From NCBI RefSeq assembly GCF_029914245.1, contig NZ_JARYZI010000004.1:248001-312000 (forward strand): a DNA stretch of 64,000 bases. Direction: 5' to 3'. Each line of letters begins with the position of its first letter. The stretch's first letter is position 1. Origin of the DNA: Fusibacter bizertensis (GTDB taxonomy: Bacteria > Bacillota > Clostridia > Peptostreptococcales > Acidaminobacteraceae). This document shows, one piece after another, positions 45,105 through 53,488 of the stretch. The translations under genes and the position numbers were made by a program. The notes under the pieces are model-generated. The model was not told the DNA's origin. It saw nothing but the letters and a program-made list of their open reading frames with translations, and searched no databases.

Positions 45105-46422
45105 ACACCCCGTTACTCTCTATTGTGACATCAACACCAAGTTCGACAAATTTTCTAAAAAACCGCCTTTGAATGGCTGGCTTCACAAGAATTGAACTAA
45201 AGGTGTATGCAAGCGTTCCATTATATGAACAAACAATTCCTTTTAAGCTTTGCCCTTTTGATAAAGCGATAATCGCGTTGCACTTTTCAATATACGGCGC
45301 ATACTCATCTTTAAAAACGACATTTCCAAGGTTTGAAATAGTGGTCGTATTGGCAAGTGAGGACTTCCGGTAAATATAATACATCGCAAGTTTTTTGATC
45401 TCAAGTGGCAGTACTTGTATCAACAAGTTTTTCTCATTAGAAACATTGTAAGAAACGATCTTCATTAAGTTATCTGGTGTAATTTGTTCTCTAAGGCTTT
45501 TTTTTACGATATCTAAAATCTCTTCAAATGTGTAGTTTTCTTTCTGGGCATGGAATTCTGATGAAACGACTGCGAAAAAATTCTTTGTTGTGATAGACTC
45601 AAAAAAACCTCTCAAATTAACAGGAACGGCAACTCTTATGGCTTTGTTGTCCTTCATCTCTTCATTGTGCTCCATATAGATGCTATAAGTAAACACCGCA
45701 ACCAATAGCTCATTTATGGTAACGCCATAGCTTCTTGAGACAGCTTTGAGCTGATCTACTTGCATGTAGCCATGTATGATCCCAATTTCGTTCTTGGTGA
45801 GCTTTTGTCCTTTTATTAGAAAAGCTCTAGCTGAAACATAGGGCTTTGCTGCTTTTTTCTTAAAATTACTTAAAAAACTATCTTCTCGATTCATTGAGGT
45901 ATCACTGCTCAGGGTATCGCCGTGGGTTTCTCTAAGTGATGGATGAACAAGTCTGAGGTATTGATATGTTAGTTCTTTTAAAAATGCAAGGCTTCCCATT
46001 CCATCAGATAGGACATGAAAGACTTCGAGATTAATTTTCTTTTTATAATAACTCACCCTAAATAAATAACTTTTATTTCTATGCGGCACGATAAACCTAC
46101 ATGGATAATAAGACTCTTCCTTGACAATAGGCGCTGGTTTGCCATTTTTCTCAAAGTAGTACCAGAACAAGCCCTGTCTTAAACGAACATTAAACCCTTT
46201 AAATTTAGGTAAGACAATTGAGAGCGCCTCTTGAAGTTTTTCAGGGATGACGTCCTCTTTAAGAACTACGCTGATCCTGTAGACATTTGACATACTCTCA
46301 CCAGCGATTACCGGGAAAATATGTGCAGTATTATCCAGTTTATCCCACCAGATCTCAGCATCGTTATAAAAAGACTCTTTCTTTTTACGTCTCTCCTCTT
46401 TTCTAGTTTCTTTGTTAGGCAT
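45094..46422 (-). CDS. Alcohol acetyltransferase / condensation-fold acyltransferase
   Basis: The 442-residue protein has the HxxxDG catalytic motif HVLSDGMGS (about 157-165) of BAHD/condensation/WS-DGAT-fold acyltransferases and the second-domain segment around VAVPVNLRGF. It transfers an acyl group from CoA to an alcohol or amine; the acceptor is unknown. The ATG at 46422 follows GGAAGG by 9 bases; a TTG three codons earlier abuts the site. It is the first gene of the operon. Confidence 0.82.
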   Translation of the reverse strand: MPNKETRKEERRKKKESFYNDAEIWWDKLDNTAHIFPVIAGESMSNVYRISVVLKEDVIPEKLQEALSIVLPKFKGFNVRLRQGLFWYYFEKNGKPAPIVKEESYYPCRFIVPHRNKSYLFRVSYYKKKINLEVFHVLSDGMGSLAFLKELTYQYLRLVHPSLRETHGDTLSSDTSMNREDSFLSNFKKKAAKPYVSARAFLIKGQKLTKNEIGIIHGYMQVDQLKAVSRSYGVTINELLVAVFTYSIYMEHNEEMKDNKAIRVAVPVNLRGFFESITTKNFFAVVSSEFHAQKENYTFEEILDIVKKSLREQITPDNLMKIVSYNVSNEKNLLIQVLPLEIKKLAMYYIYRKSSLANTTTISNLGNVVFKDEYAPYIEKCNAIIALSKGQSLKGIVCSYNGTLAYTFSSILVKPAIQRRFFRKFVELGVDVTIESNGVYDE

Positions 46423-46786
46423 ATTGATCAACCTTCCCGATTATAATATAAAACTCAACTCCAGTCACAAATCAATTGCGACTTCGATATAAAAAATCCC
46501 AGAAACTTCTCTTGGCGTTACTTTCTATGATAATAGATTTCGTCTTTTTATTGCAATTTTATTTTTGAGCGTTTGATGCTTTTCCTATTGTGCCCTTGTA
46601 TAAATAATTATCTTTATGATACTTATTTATAATTATAAACGGGAATTTGCAAACCGTAAAGAAAACTAATATTCAAAATTGTTTATACCTTATCTATATT
46701 TCTATACGCTATGTATTATATAAATACATTGACAGAATCAGCCGAAACACTTAAAATTACACCTAATAAAAACCAAGGGGTGTAGG
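46423..46786. other. Divergent intergenic region
   Basis: The 364-base AT-rich region separates the acyltransferase operon from the amino-acid permease. No convincing gene, repeat or palindrome is seen; promoters for both directions must lie here. Confidence 0.45.
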
Positions 46787-48172
46787 ATGGAGAGAAAACT
46801 AGAAAAAAAATATGGACTTCCCACTGCTATTGCAATGGTGGTCGGTGTCGTAATCGGTTCAGGTGTATTCTTTAAAGCCGATGACGTTTTAACACTTACA
46901 AATGGTAACTTGATTTTAGCTTTACTCGCATGGGGGTTGGGTGCCTTTTCCATGATTTTTGGATCATTGGTATTTGCGGAGTTTGCTCAGAGAATAGAAA
47001 AATCAAATGGTATCGTAGATTACTCAGAAATGGCATATGGCAAACGCTTTGGTTATTTGGTCGGTTGGTTTAAGGGCGTGCTATATTATACGCCTCTCTC
47101 GGCAATTCTCGCTTGGGTGGCAGCCTTATACACGATGATATTAACAGGTAGTGATAATCCTTCAAATTCCCCAATGACCTGGGGCTTGGCGCTTATTTAC
47201 CTTACTGTCATTTACCTAATCAACTGCTTGGCTCCTCTTTTAGCAGGTAAATTTCAAGTGGGCTCAACGGTGATTAAGCTTATTCCTCTAAGCTTGGTTG
47301 CGATTATCGGAACAATTTCAGGACTGCTCAATCACGTTACCTTCGACAACTTCTCTTCTGCAGTAAGTACCATCGGAACCTCCGGTGGCACTCTAGCAAA
47401 CGCCGTTGTAGCAACTGCTTTTGCTTATGAAGGATGGATTGCTGCTGTGACGATCAACAGTGAAATAAAGGATTCGAAAAAAAATCTTCCTAAAGCACTT
47501 GTTTGGGGGTCATTTATCGTATTCGTGGTTTACGTCATGTACTTTTTAGGCATCGCATCGGTACTGCCAACTTCTGCGATTATTGCTCAAGGAGATGGCG
47601 CTATCGCTACTGCAACCACGCAGTTGTTTGGTTCTGTAGCGTCCACCATTTTAACCGTCTTTGTTATCATTTCTTGTCTAGGAACCCTGAACGGACTCGT
47701 TCTTTCTTGTATCCGTATCCCTTATTCTTTGGCGATTAGAAATCAAGGTCCCTTTCCAAAGAAGATTGCACTTGTCAATCCAAGGACAGGTATTCCAACT
47801 TATTCAGCTTTTTTCGCAGCTGCTCTTTCATTGCTCTATACCGCACTGTGGTACGCTAGCATAAACGAAACCTTCGGTAGATACATCGGACTCGATGAAA
47901 TTCCAATCGTAATGATTTATGGCTTATATATCTTTTTATACATCTGGTATATTCGCACATTTGATGATCTTAGCTTTGGCAAACGCTATGTTGTGCCCAT
48001 CTGTGCAATATTAGGCGCACTCGTTATCGTCTATGGCGGTATCACAAATCCGAGTATTGGACTTTATCTAATCGTCTCTCTTGCAGCGGTGGGATTAGGG
48101 ATGTTATTCTATAGAGAGGAAACCACTAGCCAACCTCTTTTCAATGAAAGAGAACACTCAGATGACCTATAA
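46787..48172 (+). CDS. APC-family amino-acid permease
   Basis: The 461-residue protein has about 12 TM helices and the APC signature of TM1 (VVGVVIGSGVFFKADDVL) and TM3. It exchanges or imports amino acids through the cytoplasmic membrane. AAGGGGTG precedes the ATG. It is monocistronic with a terminator at 48253. The substrate cannot be read from sequence. Confidence 0.9.
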   Translation: MERKLEKKYGLPTAIAMVVGVVIGSGVFFKADDVLTLTNGNLILALLAWGLGAFSMIFGSLVFAEFAQRIEKSNGIVDYSEMAYGKRFGYLVGWFKGVLYYTPLSAILAWVAALYTMILTGSDNPSNSPMTWGLALIYLTVIYLINCLAPLLAGKFQVGSTVIKLIPLSLVAIIGTISGLLNHVTFDNFSSAVSTIGTSGGTLANAVVATAFAYEGWIAAVTINSEIKDSKKNLPKALVWGSFIVFVVYVMYFLGIASVLPTSAIIAQGDGAIATATTQLFGSVASTILTVFVIISCLGTLNGLVLSCIRIPYSLAIRNQGPFPKKIALVNPRTGIPTYSAFFAAALSLLYTALWYASINETFGRYIGLDEIPIVMIYGLYIFLYIWYIRTFDDLSFGKRYVVPICAILGALVIVYGGITNPSIGLYLIVSLAAVGLGMLFYREETTSQPLFNEREHSDDL

Positions 48173-48252
48173 AATGATTACAAGCAGAGACGATTGATAG
48201 TAAGACGATCAGCTTATTTGAATGGTTGGCTAATCAAAAAAAGAAACATAGA

Positions 48253-48287
48253 AAATCCCTCATGAAGACATGAGGGATTTGATTTTT
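48253..48287 (+). terminator. Terminator after the permease
   Basis: AAATCCCTCATG pairs with CATGAGGGATTT around AAGA, followed by GATTTTT. Confidence 0.9.
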
Positions 48288-48318
48288 ACCAAGAAAGATT
48301 TTAACTTTGTCAAATCGA

Positions 48319-48660
48319 TTAGAATTTATTAATCCATTGTATAAATGAACCAACGAAACTGTCTAAAAAGCCTTGAACATTTTCATTGCTTAATTTACCA
48401 TTTTCATCTAAAGCATTCATGATATTACCTAGGTAAACTTCTGGTTGTGGTAACACAAACAAATTCAGGAATCCTAAGACTTGTTCTGCATCAACTGCTT
48501 TTACTTCATTTCTGAAAGCCACATATGCTTCAGGAGAATTTTCATCATAATCTTGATTATAGAGTGGTAGATTTGCAATATCGATAAATTTGAACTCAAA
48601 ACCCTCTACAGGTTTAGATTCGATATAATCTGCAACTGATTGACTTTATTAAACATTCAT
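48319..48660 (-). pseudogene. Remnant of an NADPH-dependent FMN reductase
   Basis: Frames read GFEFKFIDIANLPLYNQDYD, then YVAFRNEVKAVDAEQVLGFL and LPQPEVYLGNI, all typical of a ~180-residue FMN reductase. The N-terminal FMN-binding loop is gone: the segment after GGGGAGG and ATG is out of frame and hits stops at 48648-48653. The central EYN...P and GGG segments are also deleted, joining VKAVDA directly to the LFVLPQPE end. Two lesions make it non-functional. Confidence 0.7.
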
Positions 48661-48858
48661 TCCTCCCCGTGTAAATGAACTTTAATAACCACAAATTCGT
48701 AAGATTTAAAAAGTTTATACCCCAAACTTTTTTTTATAAATTTAATTTATATATTTAATTTATATATTTTTCACCTTATTAGTATTTATTATTTCAGCTA
48801 GTGCCATGTGCCGCCGTATTATCCTATGCATTTACGCAATATTTATAAAGCACCTTAT

Positions 48859-48935
48859 ATGTTTGAAGCACTTCGACCCCATCAAACATAAAAACGTCAT
48901 ACAAAGTCCTTAGTGCAAGCATTTTGTATGGCGTT
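48859..48935 (-). terminator. Double hairpin after the MarR gene
   Basis: AACGTCATACAAA pairs with TTTGTATGGCGTT (48893-48935), with TTTTT on the minus-strand side; a second hairpin ATGTTTGA/TCAAACAT (48859-48889) follows. The first is the MarR terminator. The rest of 48661-48981 shows no gene. Confidence 0.7.
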
Positions 48936-48981
48936 CTATAGTGCTTATTAAGCTATCATTTTAATCCTAATATATCTTTTT

Positions 48982-49398
48982 TCATTCATTGTCAATAATG
49001 GTTGTCAGCGCTTTTCTAAGTATTATTCTTTCCTCATCTGAGAAAGGTTCCAAAAATTTTTGATTCATTTCTCGAACCACTGCTTCCACATCATCTTTCA
49101 CTTCCATGGATTTTTCTGTTGGAGTAACAATGATAATCCTTCGATTATTTTCATCAATATGCCGATCAACAAGTCCACTCTTTTGCATCCTATCAAGAAT
49201 TCCAGACACTGATGATGCTTCAAGACTCAAAATTTCTCTTATTTTAGAAGGGCTTAAATCACCATATTGCCAAAGACAATTTAAAACGCCATATTGAGAT
49301 GGCGTCAAGCCATAATCTGATAATTGTTTCGCAAAATACTTAAATACGACATTCTGCGAAGCGCCCAATAAAAAATTGATACATTCTCTTACTTCCAT
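48982..49398 (-). CDS. MarR-family transcriptional regulator
   Basis: The 138-residue protein is a winged-helix MarR regulator (LTPSQYGVLNCLWQYGDLSP, SSVSGILDRMQKSGLV, with the wing Asp-Arg). It is divergent from the quinone oxidoreductase and probably represses it. GAGGTGACC precedes the ATG. The inducer is unknown. Confidence 0.92.
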   Translation of the reverse strand: MEVRECINFLLGASQNVVFKYFAKQLSDYGLTPSQYGVLNCLWQYGDLSPSKIREILSLEASSVSGILDRMQKSGLVDRHIDENNRRIIIVTPTEKSMEVKDDVEAVVREMNQKFLEPFSDEERIILRKALTTIIDNE

Positions 49399-49420
49399 AC
49401 GGTCACCTCATTTTTTTCTA

Positions 49421-49504
49421 TTGACAGTATATCATAAATTTGATAATATTTGAAGTAGAAATAGTTCTTATACAGAAATGTTTTGTATTCGAATTGTTTT
49501 GTAT
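49421..49504 (+). promoter_or_regulatory. Quinone oxidoreductase promoter with probable MarR site
   Basis: TTGACA (49421-49426) and TAATAT (49444-49449), 17 bases apart, drive the + gene. Downstream, ATACAGAAATGTTTTGTAT (49470-49488) is a dyad and GTTTTGTAT recurs at 49496-49504, 16 bases later. Such spacing fits a MarR dimer or pair of dimers in the leader. Confidence 0.55.
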
Positions 49505-49530
49505 AAAAGAAAAAAAGGAAGGTATAAAAT

Positions 49531-50526
49531 ATGAATAATGAATTTAAAGCTATTGTTGTACGAGAAAAAGACGGTGAGGTTTCACATTCTATTGAAAGAA
49601 TTACAACTGAAATGCTTTCAGAAGGTGATGTACTAATAAAAGTGGCATACTCATCTGTAAACTTTAAGGATATGCTAGCAGTACAAACGAAAGGTGGCGT
49701 CATTCGAGACTATCCGATGATTCCTGGGATCGATTTAAGTGGCACTGTTGTTTCATCTGAAAACAGCAAATTTAAAGTAGGGCAAGATGTTCTTGTAACT
49801 GGTTTCCAGACTGGGATGTCACACACAGGCGGTTTTTCAGAGTATGTACGTGTGCCCGCGGAGTGGGTTGTCGCGTTGCCTAAAGGACTATCACATCGTG
49901 ATGCGATGGTCATCGGTACTGCTGGATTTACAGCTGCTCTTTCGATTATGACCCTTGAGTCAAAAGGCATGTCACCTGATATGGATCAAGAAATTCTCGT
50001 TACTGGCGCTTCTGGCGGCGTTGGCAGTGTTGCGATCCAACTTCTTAGAGAAAGTGGCTATAAGAAAATTAACGCACTTGCAAGAGAAGAAAATGAAATA
50101 GAAAAACTACTCTCAATCGGTGCAACAAAAGTGCTTTTAGCGCGCGACGTGTTCCCTGAAAAACCAAAAGTACTCGATACTCAAAAATTCCATTATGTGC
50201 TTGATGTTGTAGGTGGTGAAGTCGCTTCAGGCATACTGCCTCAGATCTATTACGGTGGAAGCATGAGCATGTGCGGCAATGCTGGTGGTATTAAATTCAA
50301 TGCGACAGTTATGCCATTTATTCTCAGAGGCGTTAGCATTCTTGGCGTTGACTCAGTAAATTTCCCAATCGAAAAACGTGATGCAATTTGGACGCGTTTT
50401 GCAAATGAATGGCACATCATGAGTCAAGCGATTGTTAAAGATGTTGTTATGGAAGAACTCGATGAAGTGTTTAAAAACATCAAAGCTGGTTCACATACAG
50501 GACGTCATGTTCTTAAAATCGTTTAA
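49531..50526 (+). CDS. YhdH/YhfP-family quinone (acryloyl-CoA-type) oxidoreductase
   Basis: The 331-residue protein is a zinc-free medium-chain reductase of the YhdH branch: VKVAYSSVNFKDMLAVQ, PGIDLSGTVV, LVTGASGGVGSVAIQLL and CGNAGG. Members reduce acryloyl-CoA or enals with NADPH. AAAGGAAGG precedes the ATG. The divergent MarR gene is its likely regulator. Confidence 0.92.
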   Translation: MNNEFKAIVVREKDGEVSHSIERITTEMLSEGDVLIKVAYSSVNFKDMLAVQTKGGVIRDYPMIPGIDLSGTVVSSENSKFKVGQDVLVTGFQTGMSHTGGFSEYVRVPAEWVVALPKGLSHRDAMVIGTAGFTAALSIMTLESKGMSPDMDQEILVTGASGGVGSVAIQLLRESGYKKINALAREENEIEKLLSIGATKVLLARDVFPEKPKVLDTQKFHYVLDVVGGEVASGILPQIYYGGSMSMCGNAGGIKFNATVMPFILRGVSILGVDSVNFPIEKRDAIWTRFANEWHIMSQAIVKDVVMEELDEVFKNIKAGSHTGRHVLKIV

Positions 50527-50586
50527 TCAAATTTAAGCCCTTATAGGGTGATTTCGGCAACTAAATCTAGGTAAATCGCTAGTATA

Positions 50587-50636
50587 AAAGGGGGCAAAGA
50601 ATGGTTTTTATAAAAATCATCCTTTGTCCCTTTTAA
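50587..50636 (+). terminator. Terminator after the oxidoreductase
   Basis: AAAAGGGGGCAAAGAATG pairs with CATCCTTTGTCCCTTTT around an AT-rich loop. Confidence 0.88.
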
Positions 50637-50649
50637 CATCCACTTCAAG

Positions 50650-50706
50650 TTTAGCCATTGCATCTGAGTTTAACCGTTGTTTCTGAGTTTAGCTATTGTT
50701 TCTGCA
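50650..50706. repeat. Three 19-bp tandem repeats
   Basis: TTTAGCCATTGCATCTGAG, TTTAACCGTTGTTTCTGAG and TTTAGCTATTGTTTCTGCA stand head-to-tail, each differing at several bases. They lie between the oxidoreductase terminator and the amidohydrolase remnant. Confidence 0.75.
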
Positions 50707-50727
50707 TACCATTTGGGAATAATGTTT

Positions 50728-51108
50728 TCAAAATATCCATTTATCACCGCCGACAATACCATGAAATGCGTGTGTTAGAATGTCACCAGATCTCAAATAG
50801 GATACCAATTTATCTACTGGAATAGGTGAGTTCGTACTATGACCGACGATTGGAACCGCTAGTTCATTCGCTAGTTCAATCGTTTTCAATAGGGGTTCAA
50901 TTCCTAGATCATCAACAATTTCTTTCGAAAAGCGTATTTTCAATCCCAATAGCTCCTCTGGGTATTTTTCAAACAGTCATTTATCTTTTTTAAGTTAAAA
51001 AATTGAGAATCTATATTTTCATGGGCGCAACCCGTGCTACCTGCATCTACAATTGTGGTAAATTTGAGAAGCTAATCACGATCTTTATAATCGGTAACGC
51101 AATCTCTT
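50728..51108 (-). pseudogene. Remnant of an amidohydrolase/deacetylase-type metallohydrolase
   Basis: Two pieces of one family are visible: TTIVDAGSTG (51025-51065 region, preceded in frame by a stop) and GLKIRFSKEIVDDLGIEPLL to GDILTHAFHG (50728-50949). The ~370-residue enzyme should have several metal-binding histidine clusters before and after; most are missing, and the two pieces are in different frames. No start or catalytic core survives. Confidence 0.6.
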
Positions 51109-51202
51109 GTGTTAAGGTACTTAGTTTTGCACCCTAGTGAGTGTCAAAAACACCTACAGTTTAAATATTTTCACTAAGCAATTCCAATTGATTACTATTC
51201 AA

Positions 51203-51234
51203 AAAAGCGAATTCATCATCTTGAACTCGCTTTT
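51203..51234 (-). terminator. Terminator of the HipA-HIRAN pair
   Basis: AAAAGCGAATTC pairs with GAACTCGCTTTT around an 8-base loop; a T-run follows on the minus strand. Confidence 0.9.
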
Positions 51235-51290
51235 AGAAAAAACTAAAAATCTATAATTTAACTAAACTAATGTATTTTAAACAATACTTA

Positions 51291-51998
51291 CTAATGGATC
51301 ACCATTTTAACCTTAACACATTCTTGACAATTCTCACGGCTAAACTCTTTAACAACGCATGTGACTTTTCGGTCTGATTTAAGCGCTTTCAATACAGCCT
51401 CAGAAAAATATGCAGGAATATAACCAATTTTCTCACGCTTATCTGAATTCTTTAAAAGTAAAATTGCATTTTCATCAAATTGATTATCTATATCATGAAC
51501 TACTATTAACGCTTCTCCTTCAACTAAATCTATTTTCAAAATACACTCCGGATACGTTTCACTATCACATAAATCGCGATATCTCGTTCCGGCAATATAA
51601 AATTCTCTTACAATACTATGTACATCATCACTTAAAATAGGATCAATAAATTCCAATGTATCTGTTGGTAGTTTGCCACCACTCTTCCTTAATAACTCAA
51701 AAGAATCATAATTATCCATTTCATACTTTTGTAAGATTTTCTGAATATCTTTTCTTCTTTTATCAGGAAGCCTTGAAGAAAACGTAGGGAAAACTTCATC
51801 ATTTTTATATTCTTTTGAAAACTCAGGAAAAGCAACTAATGGCTCAAATCCATTCTTGCACGCTCTTGAAATTTCCTTTTCATTGTATATAAATTCATAA
51901 CACCCGTTCTTTGAAAGTTTTCCAATTACAATTCGAGCACCATTATCTGGGGACTTCCAAACAACATATAAATAATCGCGTCCTTCAAACTTACTCAT
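51291..51998 (-). CDS. HipA N-terminal-like domain fused to HIRAN
   Basis: The 235-residue protein has two parts. Residues 10-120 resemble the HipA N-subdomain 1 (GKLSKNGCYEFIYNEKEI, VFPTFSSRLPDKRRKDI, FELLRKSGGKLP). Residues 145-235 are a HIRAN domain (YIAGTRYRDL, NQFDENAILLL, IGYIPAYFSEAV), known from DNA repair helicases as a DNA-end or ssDNA binding module. It overlaps the kinase gene by 8 bases, so the N-lobe domain is detached from the kinase and fused to a nucleic-acid module. AGGAGGCAAAGG precedes the ATG. Confidence 0.7.
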   Translation of the reverse strand: MSKFEGRDYLYVVWKSPDNGARIVIGKLSKNGCYEFIYNEKEISRACKNGFEPLVAFPEFSKEYKNDEVFPTFSSRLPDKRRKDIQKILQKYEMDNYDSFELLRKSGGKLPTDTLEFIDPILSDDVHSIVREFYIAGTRYRDLCDSETYPECILKIDLVEGEALIVVHDIDNQFDENAILLLKNSDKREKIGYIPAYFSEAVLKALKSDRKVTCVVKEFSRENCQECVKVKMVIH

Positions 51999-52902
51999 CC
52001 TTTGCCTCCTTTCGTAGAATATATCTATCTATCATGAAATCTCTTCGTTTTTGTATAAATATTTGAATTATTTTTTTCATTTTTGCATCCATAATTATAT
52101 CATCAAAATCGTTAATTAAAACATTAATTTTCTGGTCCGATAAATTGGCTTTCATTTTTTCAACAAATAATGAACATTCATCGTAATATGCATCAAGTAA
52201 TTTCTCATATAAATCAAAATGTCTTATTTTTTTTTCTGTATCCCATCCTATTAAAGATTTTGATTTCCCATAAATCAAAGACTCAAGCCGTTGTTCATTT
52301 CGCAATATATCATCAATTTTCTCTCGATTCACATAACAACATAATGATGAACCATTATCGTAGACTGGTGAAAATTTTGATTTTCCAGTCTTTCGATTCT
52401 TTATTATGGCCCAATTGCTATGATGCCTATCACTATTTCCAATCAGGCAATCAAATAATGGAATTTCTATAAATTTTCTACTCTTATCTCCTAAATCAAT
52501 CAAAGAATCCATTATCATCTGTATAGAATAAATGTCACCCGTTAAACTATCTTTAAATTTGTCCGAATCATAATTGGGATAAATCTTTGTTATATATTGA
52601 ATACCTTCAATTAATTCTTCATCACTATTTAAAATCATATAGCTCATTGAACCCACTCTACCTTGATATTGTCCTAAATCTACTCGCGCTGAACTAACAC
52701 CAATACATTTTGCTATTTCATAAGCCAATTTCTCAGCTAAATGTTCCCCTGTTGTTTTCTTATTATATTGGATTTTAGGAAATTTGAAAATTCCTTTTTC
52801 ATTAGTCTCTTCATTCACTAACCAATGTTTTTCACTTGCCCCACTACCATATGGTGTATCTTCATCTACTATCCATTGACTAAAATCTATAATCGAATAC
52901 AT
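51991..52902 (-). CDS. HipA-like serine/threonine kinase lacking the HipA_N domain
   Basis: The 303-residue product (ATG at 52902, after AGGTGAT; a GTG 17 codons upstream has no site) has a loop GSGASEKHW near the start, lysine in GIFKFPK, the catalytic-loop GNSDRHHSNWAI (Asp158, Asn163) and metal-binding YDNGSS (Asp182). These are HipA/HipT/CtkA-type kinase motifs, but HipA_N is absent here and found on the next gene, as in HipBST-type systems. A toxin or signalling role on tRNA synthetase-like or other targets is inference. Confidence 0.78.
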   Translation of the reverse strand: MYSIIDFSQWIVDEDTPYGSGASEKHWLVNEETNEKGIFKFPKIQYNKKTTGEHLAEKLAYEIAKCIGVSSARVDLGQYQGRVGSMSYMILNSDEELIEGIQYITKIYPNYDSDKFKDSLTGDIYSIQMIMDSLIDLGDKSRKFIEIPLFDCLIGNSDRHHSNWAIIKNRKTGKSKFSPVYDNGSSLCCYVNREKIDDILRNEQRLESLIYGKSKSLIGWDTEKKIRHFDLYEKLLDAYYDECSLFVEKMKANLSDQKINVLINDFDDIIMDAKMKKIIQIFIQKRRDFMIDRYILRKEAKDE

Positions 52903-52936
52903 TTTATCACCTACTATATGTATTTTACTATATACA

Positions 52937-53233
52937 TCATAACAAAATTTCACTGTAAAAGCACGTTTTTCCCCTCAGTAGTTGAGCGACCTGTTCTTTC
53001 TTCGAAACATCTAACTCATACTTTGATAAGTTTATCATTAATCTGATACCGACAAAATCTATTTCACGTTGAGCCTTTACTCCATGTTGAAAAAAAGGAA
53101 TTTCTCGGTCATGCCAATAAACTCCCCTGTACTTCTGTGTCTTACCTTTCTGCAATAGGTGATGGATAGATTGCCATTTTTTGTATTTTAGTGTATTTTC
53201 TAAAACTAATAATGAAAGAAAATGATGAACCAT
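52937..53233 (-). CDS. Doubtful 98-residue open frame upstream of the kinase
   Basis: The frame starts with ATG after CAAGGTTA and ends 35 bases before the kinase start codon. It gives a basic protein with no HTH or TM signature that I recognise (central WHDREIPFFQHGVKAQREID, end SKKEQVAQLLRGKTC). Position suggests a possible partner such as a HipB-like antitoxin, but nothing in sequence supports that. It may be non-coding. Confidence 0.3.
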   Translation of the reverse strand: MVHHFLSLLVLENTLKYKKWQSIHHLLQKGKTQKYRGVYWHDREIPFFQHGVKAQREIDFVGIRLMINLSKYELDVSKKEQVAQLLRGKTCFYSEILL

Positions 53234-53304
53234 TAACCTTGTATTGAATCAACTTGAAAATTATGGTATTATGCGAGTGGATGATATCTTTTTGAGTCAT
53301 ACCT

Positions 53305-53457
53305 GCTAGAATACTTTTTTTTCATTTTTTTCTGCTTTGAGCCACGGCCAAAGACAGATCAAACCATCGCTTTTTTGGTGGCTCTATCTTTACTTCATAA
53401 ACAATTCTAAGCAGGTGTAGTAAGACTATTTAGGTCTCAATCTACATCTTTTTTATT
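53305..53457 (+). promoter_or_regulatory. Possible RNA leader with terminator before yhdT-panF
   Basis: ACCTGCT (53302-53308) pairs with AGCAGGT (53411-53417), enclosing GAGCCAC (53339-53345) with GTGGCTC (53379-53385). A terminator TGTAG...AGAC/GGTCT...CTACA with CTTTTTT (53418-53457) follows, 32 bases before yhdT. The nested helix plus terminator is the build of a riboswitch for the pantothenate transporter. I cannot match it to a known class. Confidence 0.45.
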
Positions 53458-53488
53458 GCCTTTTTGATTATAATTGAGGAGATTAACT

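Noticed and set aside
46691-46740. Possible palindromes upstream of the permease
   Set aside because: Short AT-only matches (TATATAAATA) expected by chance.
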